A stretch of 64,000 nt of DNA from positions 4,373,501-4,437,500 of the forward strand of contig NZ_AP023360.1 in NCBI RefSeq assembly GCF_018326265.1, given 5' to 3'. The stretch is from Catellatospora sp. IY07-71 (GTDB lineage: Bacteria; Actinomycetota; Actinomycetes; Mycobacteriales; Micromonosporaceae). The notes under the pieces were generated by a model, which was not told the DNA's origin, did no database searches, and saw only the letters and a program-made list of their open reading frames with translations. Position 1 is the stretch's first letter. Each line of letters opens with the position of its first letter. This document shows positions 26,152-33,794 of this stretch, in pieces. The position numbers and the translations under genes were made by a program.

Positions 26152-27309
26152 ATGGACGCCCACCGCCTGCAGCGCAGCTTCGCCGTGGTCCGGTCCCACG
26201 GCGATCGTGCCGCGCAGCACTTCTACGCCTTCCTCTTCGTGGCGTATCCGGAGCTGCGCGATCTCTTCCCGGTGTCCATGGCCGGCCAGCGGGAGAAGCT
26301 GCTGCAGGCGCTCGGCCACGTCGTGTCGCACGCCGACCGCCTCGACCAGGCCCTGCCGTACCTGGAGGGCCTGGGCCGCGACCACCGTAAGTTCTCCGTG
26401 GTCGGGGCCCACTACGCGCAGGTCGGGCAGGCGCTGTTCGCCACCCTGGAGCACTTCCTGGGCGAGCGGTGGACCCCCGACCTGGCCGCGGCGTGGGAGT
26501 CGGCGTACGGCGAGGTGTCGGGCATCATGCTGCGGGCGGCCGAGCACGCCGCCCGCAGCCAGCCCGCCTGGTGGACCGCGGACGTGCTGGAGCACGAGCG
26601 CCGCGGCACCGACCTGGCGGTCTTCACGGTGCGGCCCACCATGCCGCTGCACTACCGGCCGGGGCAGTCGGTGTCGCTGGAGTGCGCGCTGCGGCCCCGG
26701 GTGTGGCGGCTGCTCTCGCCCGCGAACACGCCGCGCGCCGACGGCACCATCGAGTTCCACGTGCGCGCCCAGCCCGGCGGCGAGCTCAGCCCGGCGCTGG
26801 TGCACCAGCTGCGCGAGGGCGACCAGGTGCGGCTCGGCGCGCCGGTGGGCCGGCGGCTCACGCTGACTCCCGGCGGCGGCCGGGACCTGCTGCTCATCGC
26901 CGCGGGCACCGGCCTGGCGCCGATGCGCGCGCTGGCCGAGCAGGTCGAGGTCGAGGCCGGCGCGGGCGTGCCACCTCGGTCGGTGCACCTGTTCCTGGGC
27001 GCGCGCGGCGTGCCGGACCTCTACGACCTGCCGACGCTGCGCGGGCTCGAAGCGGCCCACCGCTGGCTCACCGTCGTGCCGGTCACGCCCGAGGACCACG
27101 GCGGCGACGACGTGCTCGGCGCGGCGCTGCGCACCGCCCGCCTCGCCGAGCGTGAGGTGTACGTCTGCGGGCCGCCCGCGCTGACCGGCTACGCGCACGG
27201 CGCGCTCGCCGCCGCGGGCGTGCCCGAGCGCCAGATCCACATCGAGGAGTACGACGGCGGTCGCTACCTGCCGTCGCCGATGCCCGCCGCGGTCAACGCG
27301 GTCCGGTGA
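26152..27309 (+). CDS. hmp: Flavohemoglobin (NO dioxygenase-like)
   Basis: A 385-residue flavohemoprotein, near E. coli Hmp in length. The globin domain (1-135) carries B10 Tyr25, E7 Gln46 in GQREKLLQAL, and proximal His78 in GRDHRKFSVV. The FAD-binding barrel (145-245) has RVWRLLSPAN, where the usual RxYS reads RLLS, so the flavin-stacking Tyr is missing. The NAD(P)H domain has LLLIAAGTGLAPMRAL and VYVCGPPAL. It should oxidise NO to nitrate in the cytoplasm using O2 and NAD(P)H. It follows the truncated hemoglobin by two bases, so both are one transcript. Confidence 0.87.
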   Translation: MDAHRLQRSFAVVRSHGDRAAQHFYAFLFVAYPELRDLFPVSMAGQREKLLQALGHVVSHADRLDQALPYLEGLGRDHRKFSVVGAHYAQVGQALFATLEHFLGERWTPDLAAAWESAYGEVSGIMLRAAEHAARSQPAWWTADVLEHERRGTDLAVFTVRPTMPLHYRPGQSVSLECALRPRVWRLLSPANTPRADGTIEFHVRAQPGGELSPALVHQLREGDQVRLGAPVGRRLTLTPGGGRDLLLIAAGTGLAPMRALAEQVEVEAGAGVPPRSVHLFLGARGVPDLYDLPTLRGLEAAHRWLTVVPVTPEDHGGDDVLGAALRTARLAEREVYVCGPPALTGYAHGALAAAGVPERQIHIEEYDGGRYLPSPMPAAVNAVR

Positions 27310-27322
27310 GACAGGGGGAACC

Positions 27323-27955
27323 GTGACACCAGTCAGCGCACTCGGCACCCAGGACGCGCCGGACCTGCGTAAGCGCGTGCCGCACACGCCCGAGTCGATC
27401 GTCCGGCACCACCTGCCGGACGCGACCGGCCGCCGCCGCGGGTACGACAAGGAGGCCGTCGACCGGCTGCGCCGCACCGTCGCGGAGGACGTCGACGCGC
27501 TCAACGCCTACATCGTGATGCAGCAGGCCGAGCTGGACCGGGTCAAGCGGCTCGGCGACCGGCTGGGCGCCGCCGACCCGGCGGTGCGGGCCCGCCAGGT
27601 CGCCGCCGAGGCGGTCACCCTCACCGCGCGGGCGCAGGCCCAGGCCGACACCGTGATCGCCGCGGCGCAGCAGCAGGGGCGCCTGATCGTGGAGACCGCC
27701 GAGAAGCAGGCCGCGAACATCCTGGAGGCGGCCCGGCGCGAGGCGGACCGGGCGGCGGCCAGCTACCGGGCCACGGCCGGCGTCGCGTACAGCGCGGAGA
27801 GCGAGCGGCAGGCCCGCGACGTCGCGATGCTGGCCACCTGCCTGCGCTCGCTGGAGGCGGCCCGCTCCAACCTGCCCGCCATCGAGGCGCAGTTCGACGC
27901 GGTGATCCTGGCGTTCCAGCACCAGCTGCAGCACCTGCACCCGCAACCCGAGTGA
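27323..27955 (+). CDS. DivIVA-domain-like coiled-coil protein
   Basis: A 210-residue helical protein starting at GTG 27323 after CAGGGGGAA. Residues 18-45 (KRVPHTPESIVRHHLPDATG, then GYDKEAVDRL) resemble the short DivIVA/GpsB N-terminal element. A long Ala/Gln/Arg-rich coiled coil fills most of the rest. No transmembrane segment is evident. Such proteins usually mark poles or septa in actinobacteria. It is 13 bases after the flavohemoglobin and probably in its operon, but why a polarity-type protein would be there is unclear. Confidence 0.55.
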   Translation: MTPVSALGTQDAPDLRKRVPHTPESIVRHHLPDATGRRRGYDKEAVDRLRRTVAEDVDALNAYIVMQQAELDRVKRLGDRLGAADPAVRARQVAAEAVTLTARAQAQADTVIAAAQQQGRLIVETAEKQAANILEAARREADRAAASYRATAGVAYSAESERQARDVAMLATCLRSLEAARSNLPAIEAQFDAVILAFQHQLQHLHPQPE

Positions 27956-27994
27956 GCACCCGAGCCGGTGTGCTGTGTCCGAAGCGGAGTGAAC

Positions 27995-28429
27995 ATGACC
28001 GGCCCGGCTTGCCCGTCCGATGATGGACAGATGCCCTCCCGACAGATGCCGCACTTCGCCGAGCGCTACAACCGCCTGGTCGAGGCGATCCGGCCGGGCG
28101 GGGTGCGCCAGACCGACGAGCTGGTGGCCCGCGCCGTCGAGGTGTCCGCGCAGTACATCGGGATGCTGCGCACCGGCAAGCGGGCCAACCCGAGCCACGG
28201 GCTGCTGCGGCGCATCGCGGCCCACTTCGGCGTGGACGTGGCCTACTTCCTCGACCCGGCCCGCGCCGCGGCGATCGACGGTGAGCTGGAGCTGCTCGGC
28301 GCGCTGCGCGACGCCAGGGTGCGCCGGGTGGCGTACCGGCTGACCGGGCTCTCCCCGGCGAGCCTGGACCTGGCCGCCGAGGTGGTGGAGCGGCTACGCG
28401 CGCTGGAAGGCCTATACGACGACCAGTAA
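27995..28429 (+). CDS. EspR-like helix-turn-helix regulator
   Basis: A 144-residue protein. Residues 22-90 hold an HTH: FAERYNRLVEAIRPGG, then VSAQYIGMLRTGKRANPSH and IAAHFGVDVAYFLD. The remaining part (LLGALRDARVRRVAYRLTGL, ASLDLAAEVVERLRALEGL) parallels the C-terminal dimerisation part of mycobacterial EspR. EspR binds DNA widely and regulates ESX-1 genes, but no ESX gene lies in this window. Start is ATG 27995, with an AGCGGAG upstream. It could be a nucleoid-type regulator of the hemoglobin cluster that precedes it; this is inference. Confidence 0.65.
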   Translation: MTGPACPSDDGQMPSRQMPHFAERYNRLVEAIRPGGVRQTDELVARAVEVSAQYIGMLRTGKRANPSHGLLRRIAAHFGVDVAYFLDPARAAAIDGELELLGALRDARVRRVAYRLTGLSPASLDLAAEVVERLRALEGLYDDQ

Positions 28430-28509
28430 AGGATCGGTAACGTGGCCGTGCGAGACTTCGCAGCGCCGCGGGCCGCCCGGTCGCGCGGCGACGGTAGTTA
28501 GGCGGTCAC

Positions 28510-28854
28510 GTGGTGGATCACACGGCGCACCGGCCCTCGGCCCCGGTCGGACTGGCCGCGAACCTGACGATCGGCACGAGCGTGCACCTGCTCGCCGCCG
28601 TCGTCTACGCCGGCCTATCCCTCCTGCGGCTGGAGGGCTGCGACCGGAAGGACGGTCTGGGAGCCGGCTGGGCGCTCGCCGTGCTGATCGACCTCATGCT
28701 CGGCGGGATCCTGCTGGCCCTGGCGCTGCGCCGGGCGGCGGGCGGCAACCGGTGGGCGGTGCTGGCGGGCTGGGCGTTGAGCTTCGTGCCTTTCGTGCTG
28801 GCCGCCGCGCTCAGCATGCGCTACATCAACAGCCTGCCCAGCGGCTGCGATTAG
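28510..28854 (+). CDS. Small membrane protein of unknown function
   Basis: A 114-residue protein with about three hydrophobic segments: LTIGTSVHLLAAVVYAGLSL, ALAVLIDLMLGGILLALAL, and WALSFVPFVLAAALSM. Starts at GTG 28510 or 28513, with no clear ribosome site. No family is recognised. Its TAG stop overlaps the next gene's GTG as TAGTG, so it is translationally coupled to a serine hydrolase. Confidence 0.5.
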   Translation: MVDHTAHRPSAPVGLAANLTIGTSVHLLAAVVYAGLSLLRLEGCDRKDGLGAGWALAVLIDLMLGGILLALALRRAAGGNRWAVLAGWALSFVPFVLAAALSMRYINSLPSGCD

Positions 28855-29786
28855 TGCGGGACCGGGAGATCGGGCGGCTGGCCCGCGCCGCCGGATACGC
28901 CGACCGCGAGCCGCTGGTCGTGGGCCTGTCCCGCCGCGCTGCCGACCCGGTGTTCGAGTGCCGCGGGCCGTACACCGCCACCAGCCTCGTCTACGCGGCC
29001 TCGCTGTCCAAGCAGGTCGTCGCGGCCTGCGCGCTGCTGCTCGCGCGGCGCGGCGCGCTGGCGGCCGACGAGCCGCTGTCGCTGCGGCTGCCGGAACTGC
29101 CCCGCTGGGCGGCGGGCGTACGGCTGCGGCACCTGGTCCACCACGCCGGCGGCCTGCCGGACGACGGGCTGGTGGACGCACGGATCACCGGCGACCGGAC
29201 CACCGCCGCCGTGCTCGGGGCGCTGACCGCGCTGCCCTTCCCGGCCCGGCCGCCCGGCACGGCCTACGCGTACTCCAACGCCGGGTACGTCTGCCTCGCC
29301 GAGGTGGTGCGCCGCGCGGCGGGCCGCCCGCTGCCGGGCCTGGCCCACGAGCTGCTGTTCGCCCCGCTCGGCATGCGCATGAGCCGGTTCTGGGGCGGCC
29401 CCGGACCGGCGCCGCCCGGTGCCCGGCCGCTGGCGCCGCTGCACCCGGCGCCGCTGTCACTGGGCGACGGCGGCCTCTGGACCACCGCCGCCGACCTGCT
29501 GCGTTGGGCGGACGCGCTCAACACCGGCGCGCTCGGGGAGAGCGGCCTGCTGCAGACGCCCGGCCGGCTCGACGACGGCACCCCGCTCGACTACGCGTGG
29601 GGCATGGGCGTACGCCGCCGCCACGGCTACCCGCTCTACCGGCACGGCGGCGGCCGGCCCGGCGTACGCAACGTGCTGGCCCGGGTGCCCGATCGCGGCC
29701 TCAGCATCGTCGTGGTCGCCCCCGGGGACGCCACCGAGCGCGCCGCCGTGCTCACCGATCTGCTGCTCGACCGGCTGCTCACCTAA
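28854..29786 (+). CDS. Serine hydrolase, beta-lactamase class C / penicillin-binding-protein-like
   Basis: A 310-residue class C beta-lactamase-fold protein without a signal peptide. Active-site motifs are SLSK (SxxK) in YAASLSKQVVAAC, YSN in YAYSNAGYVC, and a HGG-type third motif in YRHGGGRPGV. The layout places the nucleophile about residue 54. Family members include esterases, D-amino acid hydrolases and peptidases as well as lactamases, so no antibiotic role should be assumed. GTG 28854 begins inside the stop of the small membrane gene. Confidence 0.8.
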   Translation: MRDREIGRLARAAGYADREPLVVGLSRRAADPVFECRGPYTATSLVYAASLSKQVVAACALLLARRGALAADEPLSLRLPELPRWAAGVRLRHLVHHAGGLPDDGLVDARITGDRTTAAVLGALTALPFPARPPGTAYAYSNAGYVCLAEVVRRAAGRPLPGLAHELLFAPLGMRMSRFWGGPGPAPPGARPLAPLHPAPLSLGDGGLWTTAADLLRWADALNTGALGESGLLQTPGRLDDGTPLDYAWGMGVRRRHGYPLYRHGGGRPGVRNVLARVPDRGLSIVVVAPGDATERAAVLTDLLLDRLLT

Positions 29787-29794
29787 TACCAGGT

Positions 29795-29823
29795 TTGACT
29801 TATATAAGTTTCGGCTGTAACTT
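29795..29823 (+). promoter_or_regulatory. Promoter and palindromic operator of the ArsR-SRPBCC operon
   Basis: TTGACT (29795-29800), a 17-base spacer and TAACTT (29818-29823). A perfect palindrome ACTTATATAAGT at 29798-29809 overlaps the -35. The -10 ends only 6 bases before GTG 29830, which implies a leaderless mRNA. The palindrome is a good candidate for binding by the ArsR-type protein. Confidence 0.6.
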
Positions 29824-29829
29824 CGAGCC

Positions 29830-30210
29830 GTGCACGCCTTCGACGTACTGGGGGACCCGGTCCGGCGCCGGATCCTCGAACTGCTCGCCGACGGCGAGCA
29901 GGCCTCCGGTGCGCTCACCGAGGTGATCCAGGCCGAGTTCGGCATCTCGCAGCCCGCCGTCTCCCAGCATCTGAAAGTGCTGCGCGACAGCGGGTTCGCC
30001 ACGGTGCGCCCGGTGGGTACCAGGCGGCTGTACACCGTGGACACCACCCCGCTGCGGGAGGTGGACGCCTGGCTCGAACGGTTCCGGGGCTTCTGGAGCC
30101 AGCGCCTGGACGCGCTGGAGACCGAACTCGCGCGCGGCCGCCGGGAACGCCGGCAGCGCGGACCACAGCGACGAGGAGACCACGATGAAGGACATCACCG
30201 AGCAGCTTGA
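29830..30210 (+). CDS. ArsR-family transcriptional regulator
   Basis: A 126-residue winged-helix regulator. HAFDVLGDPVRRRILELLAD and ALTEVIQAEFGISQPAVSQH give the DNA-binding helices, followed by the wing VRPVGTRRLYTV. The C-terminus is Arg-rich (RRERRQRGPQRRGDHDEGHH) and overlaps the next gene by 26 bases. No metal-binding cysteines are seen, in keeping with the ArsR proteins that pair with AHSA1/SRPBCC genes. Probably autoregulates through the palindrome at 29798. Confidence 0.83.
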   Translation: MHAFDVLGDPVRRRILELLADGEQASGALTEVIQAEFGISQPAVSQHLKVLRDSGFATVRPVGTRRLYTVDTTPLREVDAWLERFRGFWSQRLDALETELARGRRERRQRGPQRRGDHDEGHHRAA

Positions 30211-30802
30211 GGCGATCCGCCGCCAGGTGGCCCGCGCCGACACCGAGGAGGGCGAGGGCGTCGCCGTGATCATCCGGCGCACCTACCGCGGCGACGCCGA
30301 GGACGTCTGGGACGCGATAACCAGCCCCGAGCGGCTGCCGCGCTGGTTCGCCCCCGTCACCGGCGACCTGAAGCAGGGCGGCACGTTCCAGGTCGAGAAC
30401 AACGCGGGCGGCGACATCCAGCGCTGCGACCCGCCCCGCCTGCTCCGCCTCACCTGGGGCGCCCCCGACAGCATCGTCGAGGTCACCCTCACCGCCGCCG
30501 GCGCCGACCACACCGACCTCGAGGTCCGCCACACCGTCCCGCTCTCGGTGGCCGGCAGCGCCGCGGGGGCCCTCTACGTCGGCCCCGGCTGGGACCAGGG
30601 CCTCCTCCGCCTGGCCCAGTACCTCTCCGGCGCGGACCTCGGCGACCTCACCGCGGCGGAGAACTCCATCGAGGGCCAGGAGTTCTCCCGCGGCTCCATC
30701 ACCGCCTGGGCCGACGCCGTCCGCGCCTCCCGCCTCGCCACCGAAGACCAGACCACCGCCGCCATAACCGCCGCCACCACCCACTTCGCCCCCGACCTCT
30801 GA
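30185..30802 (+). CDS. SRPBCC (AHSA1/ATPase-activator-like) family protein
   Basis: A 205-residue START-like protein. VIIRRTYRGDAEDVWDAITS and RLPRWFAPVTGDLKQGGTF are the diagnostic AHSA1 segments, followed by PRLLRLTW and DLEVRHTVPL. The C-terminal GPGWDQGLLRLAQYL is the long closing helix. These proteins bind hydrophobic ligands, and their genes are very often paired with ArsR regulators as here. AGGAG lies 7 bases before ATG 30185. Ligand unknown. Confidence 0.82.
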   Translation: MKDITEQLEAIRRQVARADTEEGEGVAVIIRRTYRGDAEDVWDAITSPERLPRWFAPVTGDLKQGGTFQVENNAGGDIQRCDPPRLLRLTWGAPDSIVEVTLTAAGADHTDLEVRHTVPLSVAGSAAGALYVGPGWDQGLLRLAQYLSGADLGDLTAAENSIEGQEFSRGSITAWADAVRASRLATEDQTTAAITAATTHFAPDL

Positions 30803-30810
30803 CCCGGCGG

Positions 30811-30854
30811 CCCGCCCCGCCCCTCTCCCGCCCCGCCCCTCTCCCGCCCCCTCT
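30811..30854. repeat. Short C-rich tandem repeat
   Basis: A 16-base unit CCCGCCCCGCCCCTCT occurs twice (30811-30826, 30827-30842) and is followed by a truncated third copy CCCGCCCCCTCT. It lies just after the SRPBCC stop. The 30803-31102 region otherwise holds only the two palindromes below and no gene. Confidence 0.75.
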
Positions 30855-30862
30855 GCTGCGCC

Positions 30863-30929
30863 GATCTTGCGCGAACTGTGGGTGCGACACGCCCTTTCCG
30901 GACAAAGGGGCAACAGCTCGCGCAAGATC
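30863..30929. repeat. Family D palindromic repeat (two nested stems)
   Basis: Outer arms GATCTTGCGCGAACTGT and ACAGCTCGCGCAAGATC, with a second stem GCCCTTT...AAAGGGGC inside. The nested shape could fold as a cruciform or an RNA with a side hairpin. Seen once in this window. Confidence 0.7.
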
Positions 30930-30969
30930 AACGCGATCTTGGCGTCGTGGGGCGGCGCCGCGGGGTGAA

Positions 30970-31030
30970 GATCGCGGGTTCGTGTCGAAACCTGTGGTCA
31001 GAGCGCAGATCTTGACACGAACCAGCGATC
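30970..31030. repeat. Family B palindromic repeat, copy 5
   Basis: Arms GATCGCGGGTTCGTGTCGAAA and a matching TTGACACGAACCAGCGATC, around GTGGTCAGAGCGCAG. It is 40 bases after the family D element in a convergent intergenic region. Confidence 0.8.
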
Positions 31031-31102
31031 TTCGCCGGACCGAGCCAGCCGGACCAAGCTGGCTGGACCGGGGCGGGCGTGACGGAGGTGGCGGGGCTGG
31101 GG

Positions 31103-32374
31103 TCAGGCGGGGAGAGGGGTGGCCGTGATGGTTCCGGTGGTGCGGGCCTGTTCGGCGGCCCAGACGACGCGGTGGCCGGCGAGGCTGGTGGCGGCGTCGG
31201 AGTTGAGGAGCTTGGCGTTGCCGGTGGCGACGGCGCCGAGGAAGGCGTCCATGATGGCCTCGTCGCCGCCGCCGTGCCCGTCGGCCGCGGTGCCTCCGGC
31301 GGTCAGCCCGGTGTCGACGGTGCGCTGCTCGCCGGTGCGGAAGTCGGTCAGGTGCAGCAGGCGGCCGTCGCCGTCGAGCTGGCCGTGGGTGCCGAACAGG
31401 CGGGTGCGCCGGTTCTCCATCGGCGTGAACGCGGTCATGGTGAAGGTGCAGGTCGCGCCGTCGGGGAACTCCATCGCGACCACCTGGTGGTCGACCACGT
31501 TGTTGTCGGCGTCGTAGACGCAGCGCCCGTACGGGCCGGTGCGCAGCGCGGTGTCGATGCCGTCCGGGGTGTGGTCGCGGGTCACCGCCGACAGCGGCCA
31601 GAACTCCCGGGCCGGGTCGCCCAGGCAGGAGCGGTAGAGCCGGGGCGCGGAGTACGCGCAGCGCGGTTCGAGGGGGCAGTCCAGGCACCGGTCGGCGGCG
31701 CCCTCGGGCCGCTGCTCGGGGCGGAAGTGGGTGAGCCCGCCGAACGAGCTGACCCGGCTGGGCGCGGTGCCGAACAGGTACAGCAGCCAGTCGATGTCGT
31801 GGCAGGACTTCGTCAGCAGCAGCGGCGCGGACGTCTCGGAGTTGTTCCAGTGGCCGCGCACGAACGAGTGCGCGAAGTGCCACCAGCCGATCGGCTCCAG
31901 GTGCTGCACGTTCACCAGCCGCCCGATCGCGTCCTCGTCCAGGAGCTTCTTCAGCGCCTGCGTGTACGGGGTGTAGCGCAGCACGTGGCACACGGCGAGC
32001 ATGACCCCGGCCCGGTCCACGGCCTCGGTGATGCGCAGCGCGTCCGGCTCCGTGGTGGCCATCGGCTTTTCCAGGAGTATGTGATAACCCAGCCCCGCGA
32101 ACGCGACGGCGGCGTCGGCGTGGGTCTGGTCCTGGGTGGCGATCACGACCGCCTCGGCCAGCCGCCCCGCCCCGGCGAGGTCGGCCCAGTCGGCGTAGAC
32201 GTGCTCGGCGGGCACCCCGAACTCGGCCGCGAACGCCGCCCGGCGTGCGGGGTCGGGCTCGGCCACGGCGACCACGCGGGCGCCGGTGGCGGCGGCGTGC
32301 CGGGCGTACCCGATACCGCGCAGCCCGGCACCTGCCACGACCAGCCGCACCCCGTCTACAGTCATCTCAGCCAT
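31103..32374 (-). CDS. Gfo/Idh/MocA-family NAD(P)-dependent protein (oxidoreductase or GH109-type glycosidase)
   Basis: A 423-residue protein. A Rossmann domain opens VRLVVAGAGLRGIGYARHAA and contains LLEKPMATT, the EKP signature with its active-site Lys. The second domain reads SFVRGHWNNSETSAPLLLTK and SCHDIDWLLYLFG. A cysteine cluster (CLDCPLEPRC...YRSC, about residues 235-255) is typical of one subgroup. Known members are sugar or inositol dehydrogenases, but the same fold includes GH109 NAD-dependent alpha-N-acetylgalactosaminidases. The gene is divergent from a ROK regulator and a sugar importer, so a sugar substrate is likely. Start ATG 32374 or 32365; neither has a good ribosome site. 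Confidence 0.8.
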   Translation of the reverse strand: MAEMTVDGVRLVVAGAGLRGIGYARHAAATGARVVAVAEPDPARRAAFAAEFGVPAEHVYADWADLAGAGRLAEAVVIATQDQTHADAAVAFAGLGYHILLEKPMATTEPDALRITEAVDRAGVMLAVCHVLRYTPYTQALKKLLDEDAIGRLVNVQHLEPIGWWHFAHSFVRGHWNNSETSAPLLLTKSCHDIDWLLYLFGTAPSRVSSFGGLTHFRPEQRPEGAADRCLDCPLEPRCAYSAPRLYRSCLGDPAREFWPLSAVTRDHTPDGIDTALRTGPYGRCVYDADNNVVDHQVVAMEFPDGATCTFTMTAFTPMENRRTRLFGTHGQLDGDGRLLHLTDFRTGEQRTVDTGLTAGGTAADGHGGGDEAIMDAFLGAVATGNAKLLNSDAATSLAGHRVVWAAEQARTTGTITATPLPA

Positions 32375-32391
32375 CCCAGGAGGAGTTACTT

Positions 32392-32420
32392 TTGAAGGTC
32401 TCCATCATTAGTAACATGAT
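32392..32420 (+). promoter_or_regulatory. Probable promoter of the ROK regulator
   Basis: TTGAAG (32392-32397), 17 bases, then CATGAT (32415-32420), 27 bases before GTG 32448. The 73-base divergent gap is A/T-rich and has an inverted pair GTTAC (32385) and GTAAC (32411). It must also hold the promoter of the Gfo/Idh gene. Confidence 0.45.
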
Positions 32421-32447
32421 TACCCGACGCGCAAAAGGGGGCCGACG

Positions 32448-33614
32448 GTGACCGAACAACTGGCGGGCGGGGATCTGTCCCGGTTGCGGCAGCTCAACGC
32501 GCTCGCGGTGGTGCACGTGCTGCGCGGCCGCGAGGCGCTGACGCTGACCGAGCTGTCCCGCGACACCGGCCTGTCCCGCCCCTCGACCGAGGACGTGGTG
32601 CTTCAGCTCCAGGAGCAGGGCTGGCTGGAGGAGGTACAGCCCGCGCCCGGGGTGATGGGCCGCCCGGCCCGGCGCTACCGGTTCCGCGCCGACGCGGGCC
32701 ACGTGCTGGGCGTCGACATCGGCGGGCACACCATCCGGGTGCTGGCCGCAGACCTGGACGGGCAGGTCAAGCACACGGTGCGCACGCCGGTGGCGATCAC
32801 CGCGGGCCGGGTTGACCGGCTCGGCGCGGTTGACGCGGCCGTGGCCGAGTGCCTGTCCGGGGCGGGGCTGGGCGGCGGTGACGTGTGGGCGACCACGGTC
32901 GGCACCAGCGGCCTGGTCGATGCGTCCGGCCGGGTCGTGCTGTCGGTGGCGTTCCCCGAGTGGACCGGGGTGCACCTGGCGCAGCACGTCGGGCGGCTGG
33001 TCGGCGGCCCGGTGCTGGTCGAGAACGACAGCCGGCTGGCCGCGCTGGCCGAGACCTGGCGCGGCGTGGCCCGCTACGCCCAGCACGTGGTCTACCTGCT
33101 GGCGGGCCTGCGTACGGGCACCGGCCTGATCATCGACGGGCGGCTCCACCGGGGCTTCGCGCAGGCCGCGGGCGAGATCGGCGCGCTGCCCGAGCTGGGC
33201 TGGATCCGGGCCCAGGAGCACCTGCGCGGCTGGACCGGCGCCCCGGCCGGCACCGACCCGGACGAGCTGGCGGGCTACGTGTTCGCCGCCGCGCGCGAGG
33301 GCGACCGGAAGGCCGTGGCAGTGGTCCGCCGCTACGCCAAGGATCTGGCGCTGGGTGCGTCCGCGCTGGTCTTGGCGCTGGACCCGCAGCTGGTGGTGCT
33401 CGGTGGCGGCTTCTCCCGCTCGGCCGACGTGCTGCTCGAACCGCTGCGCCGCGAGATCGAGAAGCGCTGCGTACGCATCCCGGAGATCGTCACCTCGGCG
33501 CTGGGCGACGAGGCGGTGGCGCTCGGCGCGGTCAAACACTCGCTCGAACATCTGCAGGAGCATCTCTTCGACGCGCGCACCGGGGTAGCCGCACCCGTCC
33601 GACCTGGGCGTTGA
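32448..33614 (+). CDS. ROK-family transcriptional regulator
   Basis: A 388-residue NagC/XylR-type regulator. The N-terminal winged helix (LRQLNALAVVHVLRGREALT, LSRDTGLSRPSTEDVVLQL) precedes a ROK domain with VLGVDIGGHTIRVLAADLDG, VENDSRLAALAE and an AQAAGEIGALP segment. The CxCGxxGC zinc motif of ROK kinases is absent, as expected for a repressor. Sugar binding in the ROK domain should release DNA. Its neighbours are the divergent Gfo/Idh gene and the downstream ABC-GH135-GH114 operon, probably its targets. Start is GTG 32448. Confidence 0.87.
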   Translation: MTEQLAGGDLSRLRQLNALAVVHVLRGREALTLTELSRDTGLSRPSTEDVVLQLQEQGWLEEVQPAPGVMGRPARRYRFRADAGHVLGVDIGGHTIRVLAADLDGQVKHTVRTPVAITAGRVDRLGAVDAAVAECLSGAGLGGGDVWATTVGTSGLVDASGRVVLSVAFPEWTGVHLAQHVGRLVGGPVLVENDSRLAALAETWRGVARYAQHVVYLLAGLRTGTGLIIDGRLHRGFAQAAGEIGALPELGWIRAQEHLRGWTGAPAGTDPDELAGYVFAAAREGDRKAVAVVRRYAKDLALGASALVLALDPQLVVLGGGFSRSADVLLEPLRREIEKRCVRIPEIVTSALGDEAVALGAVKHSLEHLQEHLFDARTGVAAPVRPGR

Positions 33615-33639
33615 CGCTCCGGAGCGGTCAACCCATGGC

Positions 33640-33677
33640 TGGACTCTTGACAAACTTATTCAGGAGTCCATTAATAC
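33640..33677 (+). promoter_or_regulatory. Promoter with overlapping inverted repeat ahead of the sugar-importer operon
   Basis: TTGACA at 33647-33652 and TAATAC near 33672. An inverted repeat TGGACTCTTGA-N9-TCAGGAGTCCA (33640-33670, one mismatch) covers the -35 and spacer. It is a strong candidate operator for the ROK regulator encoded just upstream. About 115 bases of leader follow to the importer start. Confidence 0.6.
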
Positions 33678-33794
33678 TGGGCAGCGCATGTGATGCGGGT
33701 CCCGACGGCACCGGGTGGTGTCACGCCACTCGACGGCCCCACGCGACCCGGGTGATTCCCCGATGATGTTGCTCTGGCGAGAAGGGTTCCTCAG

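Noticed and set aside
14449-31030. CRISPR array from the recurring palindromes
   Set aside because: Copies are kilobases apart, not regularly spaced, and no cas genes are present.
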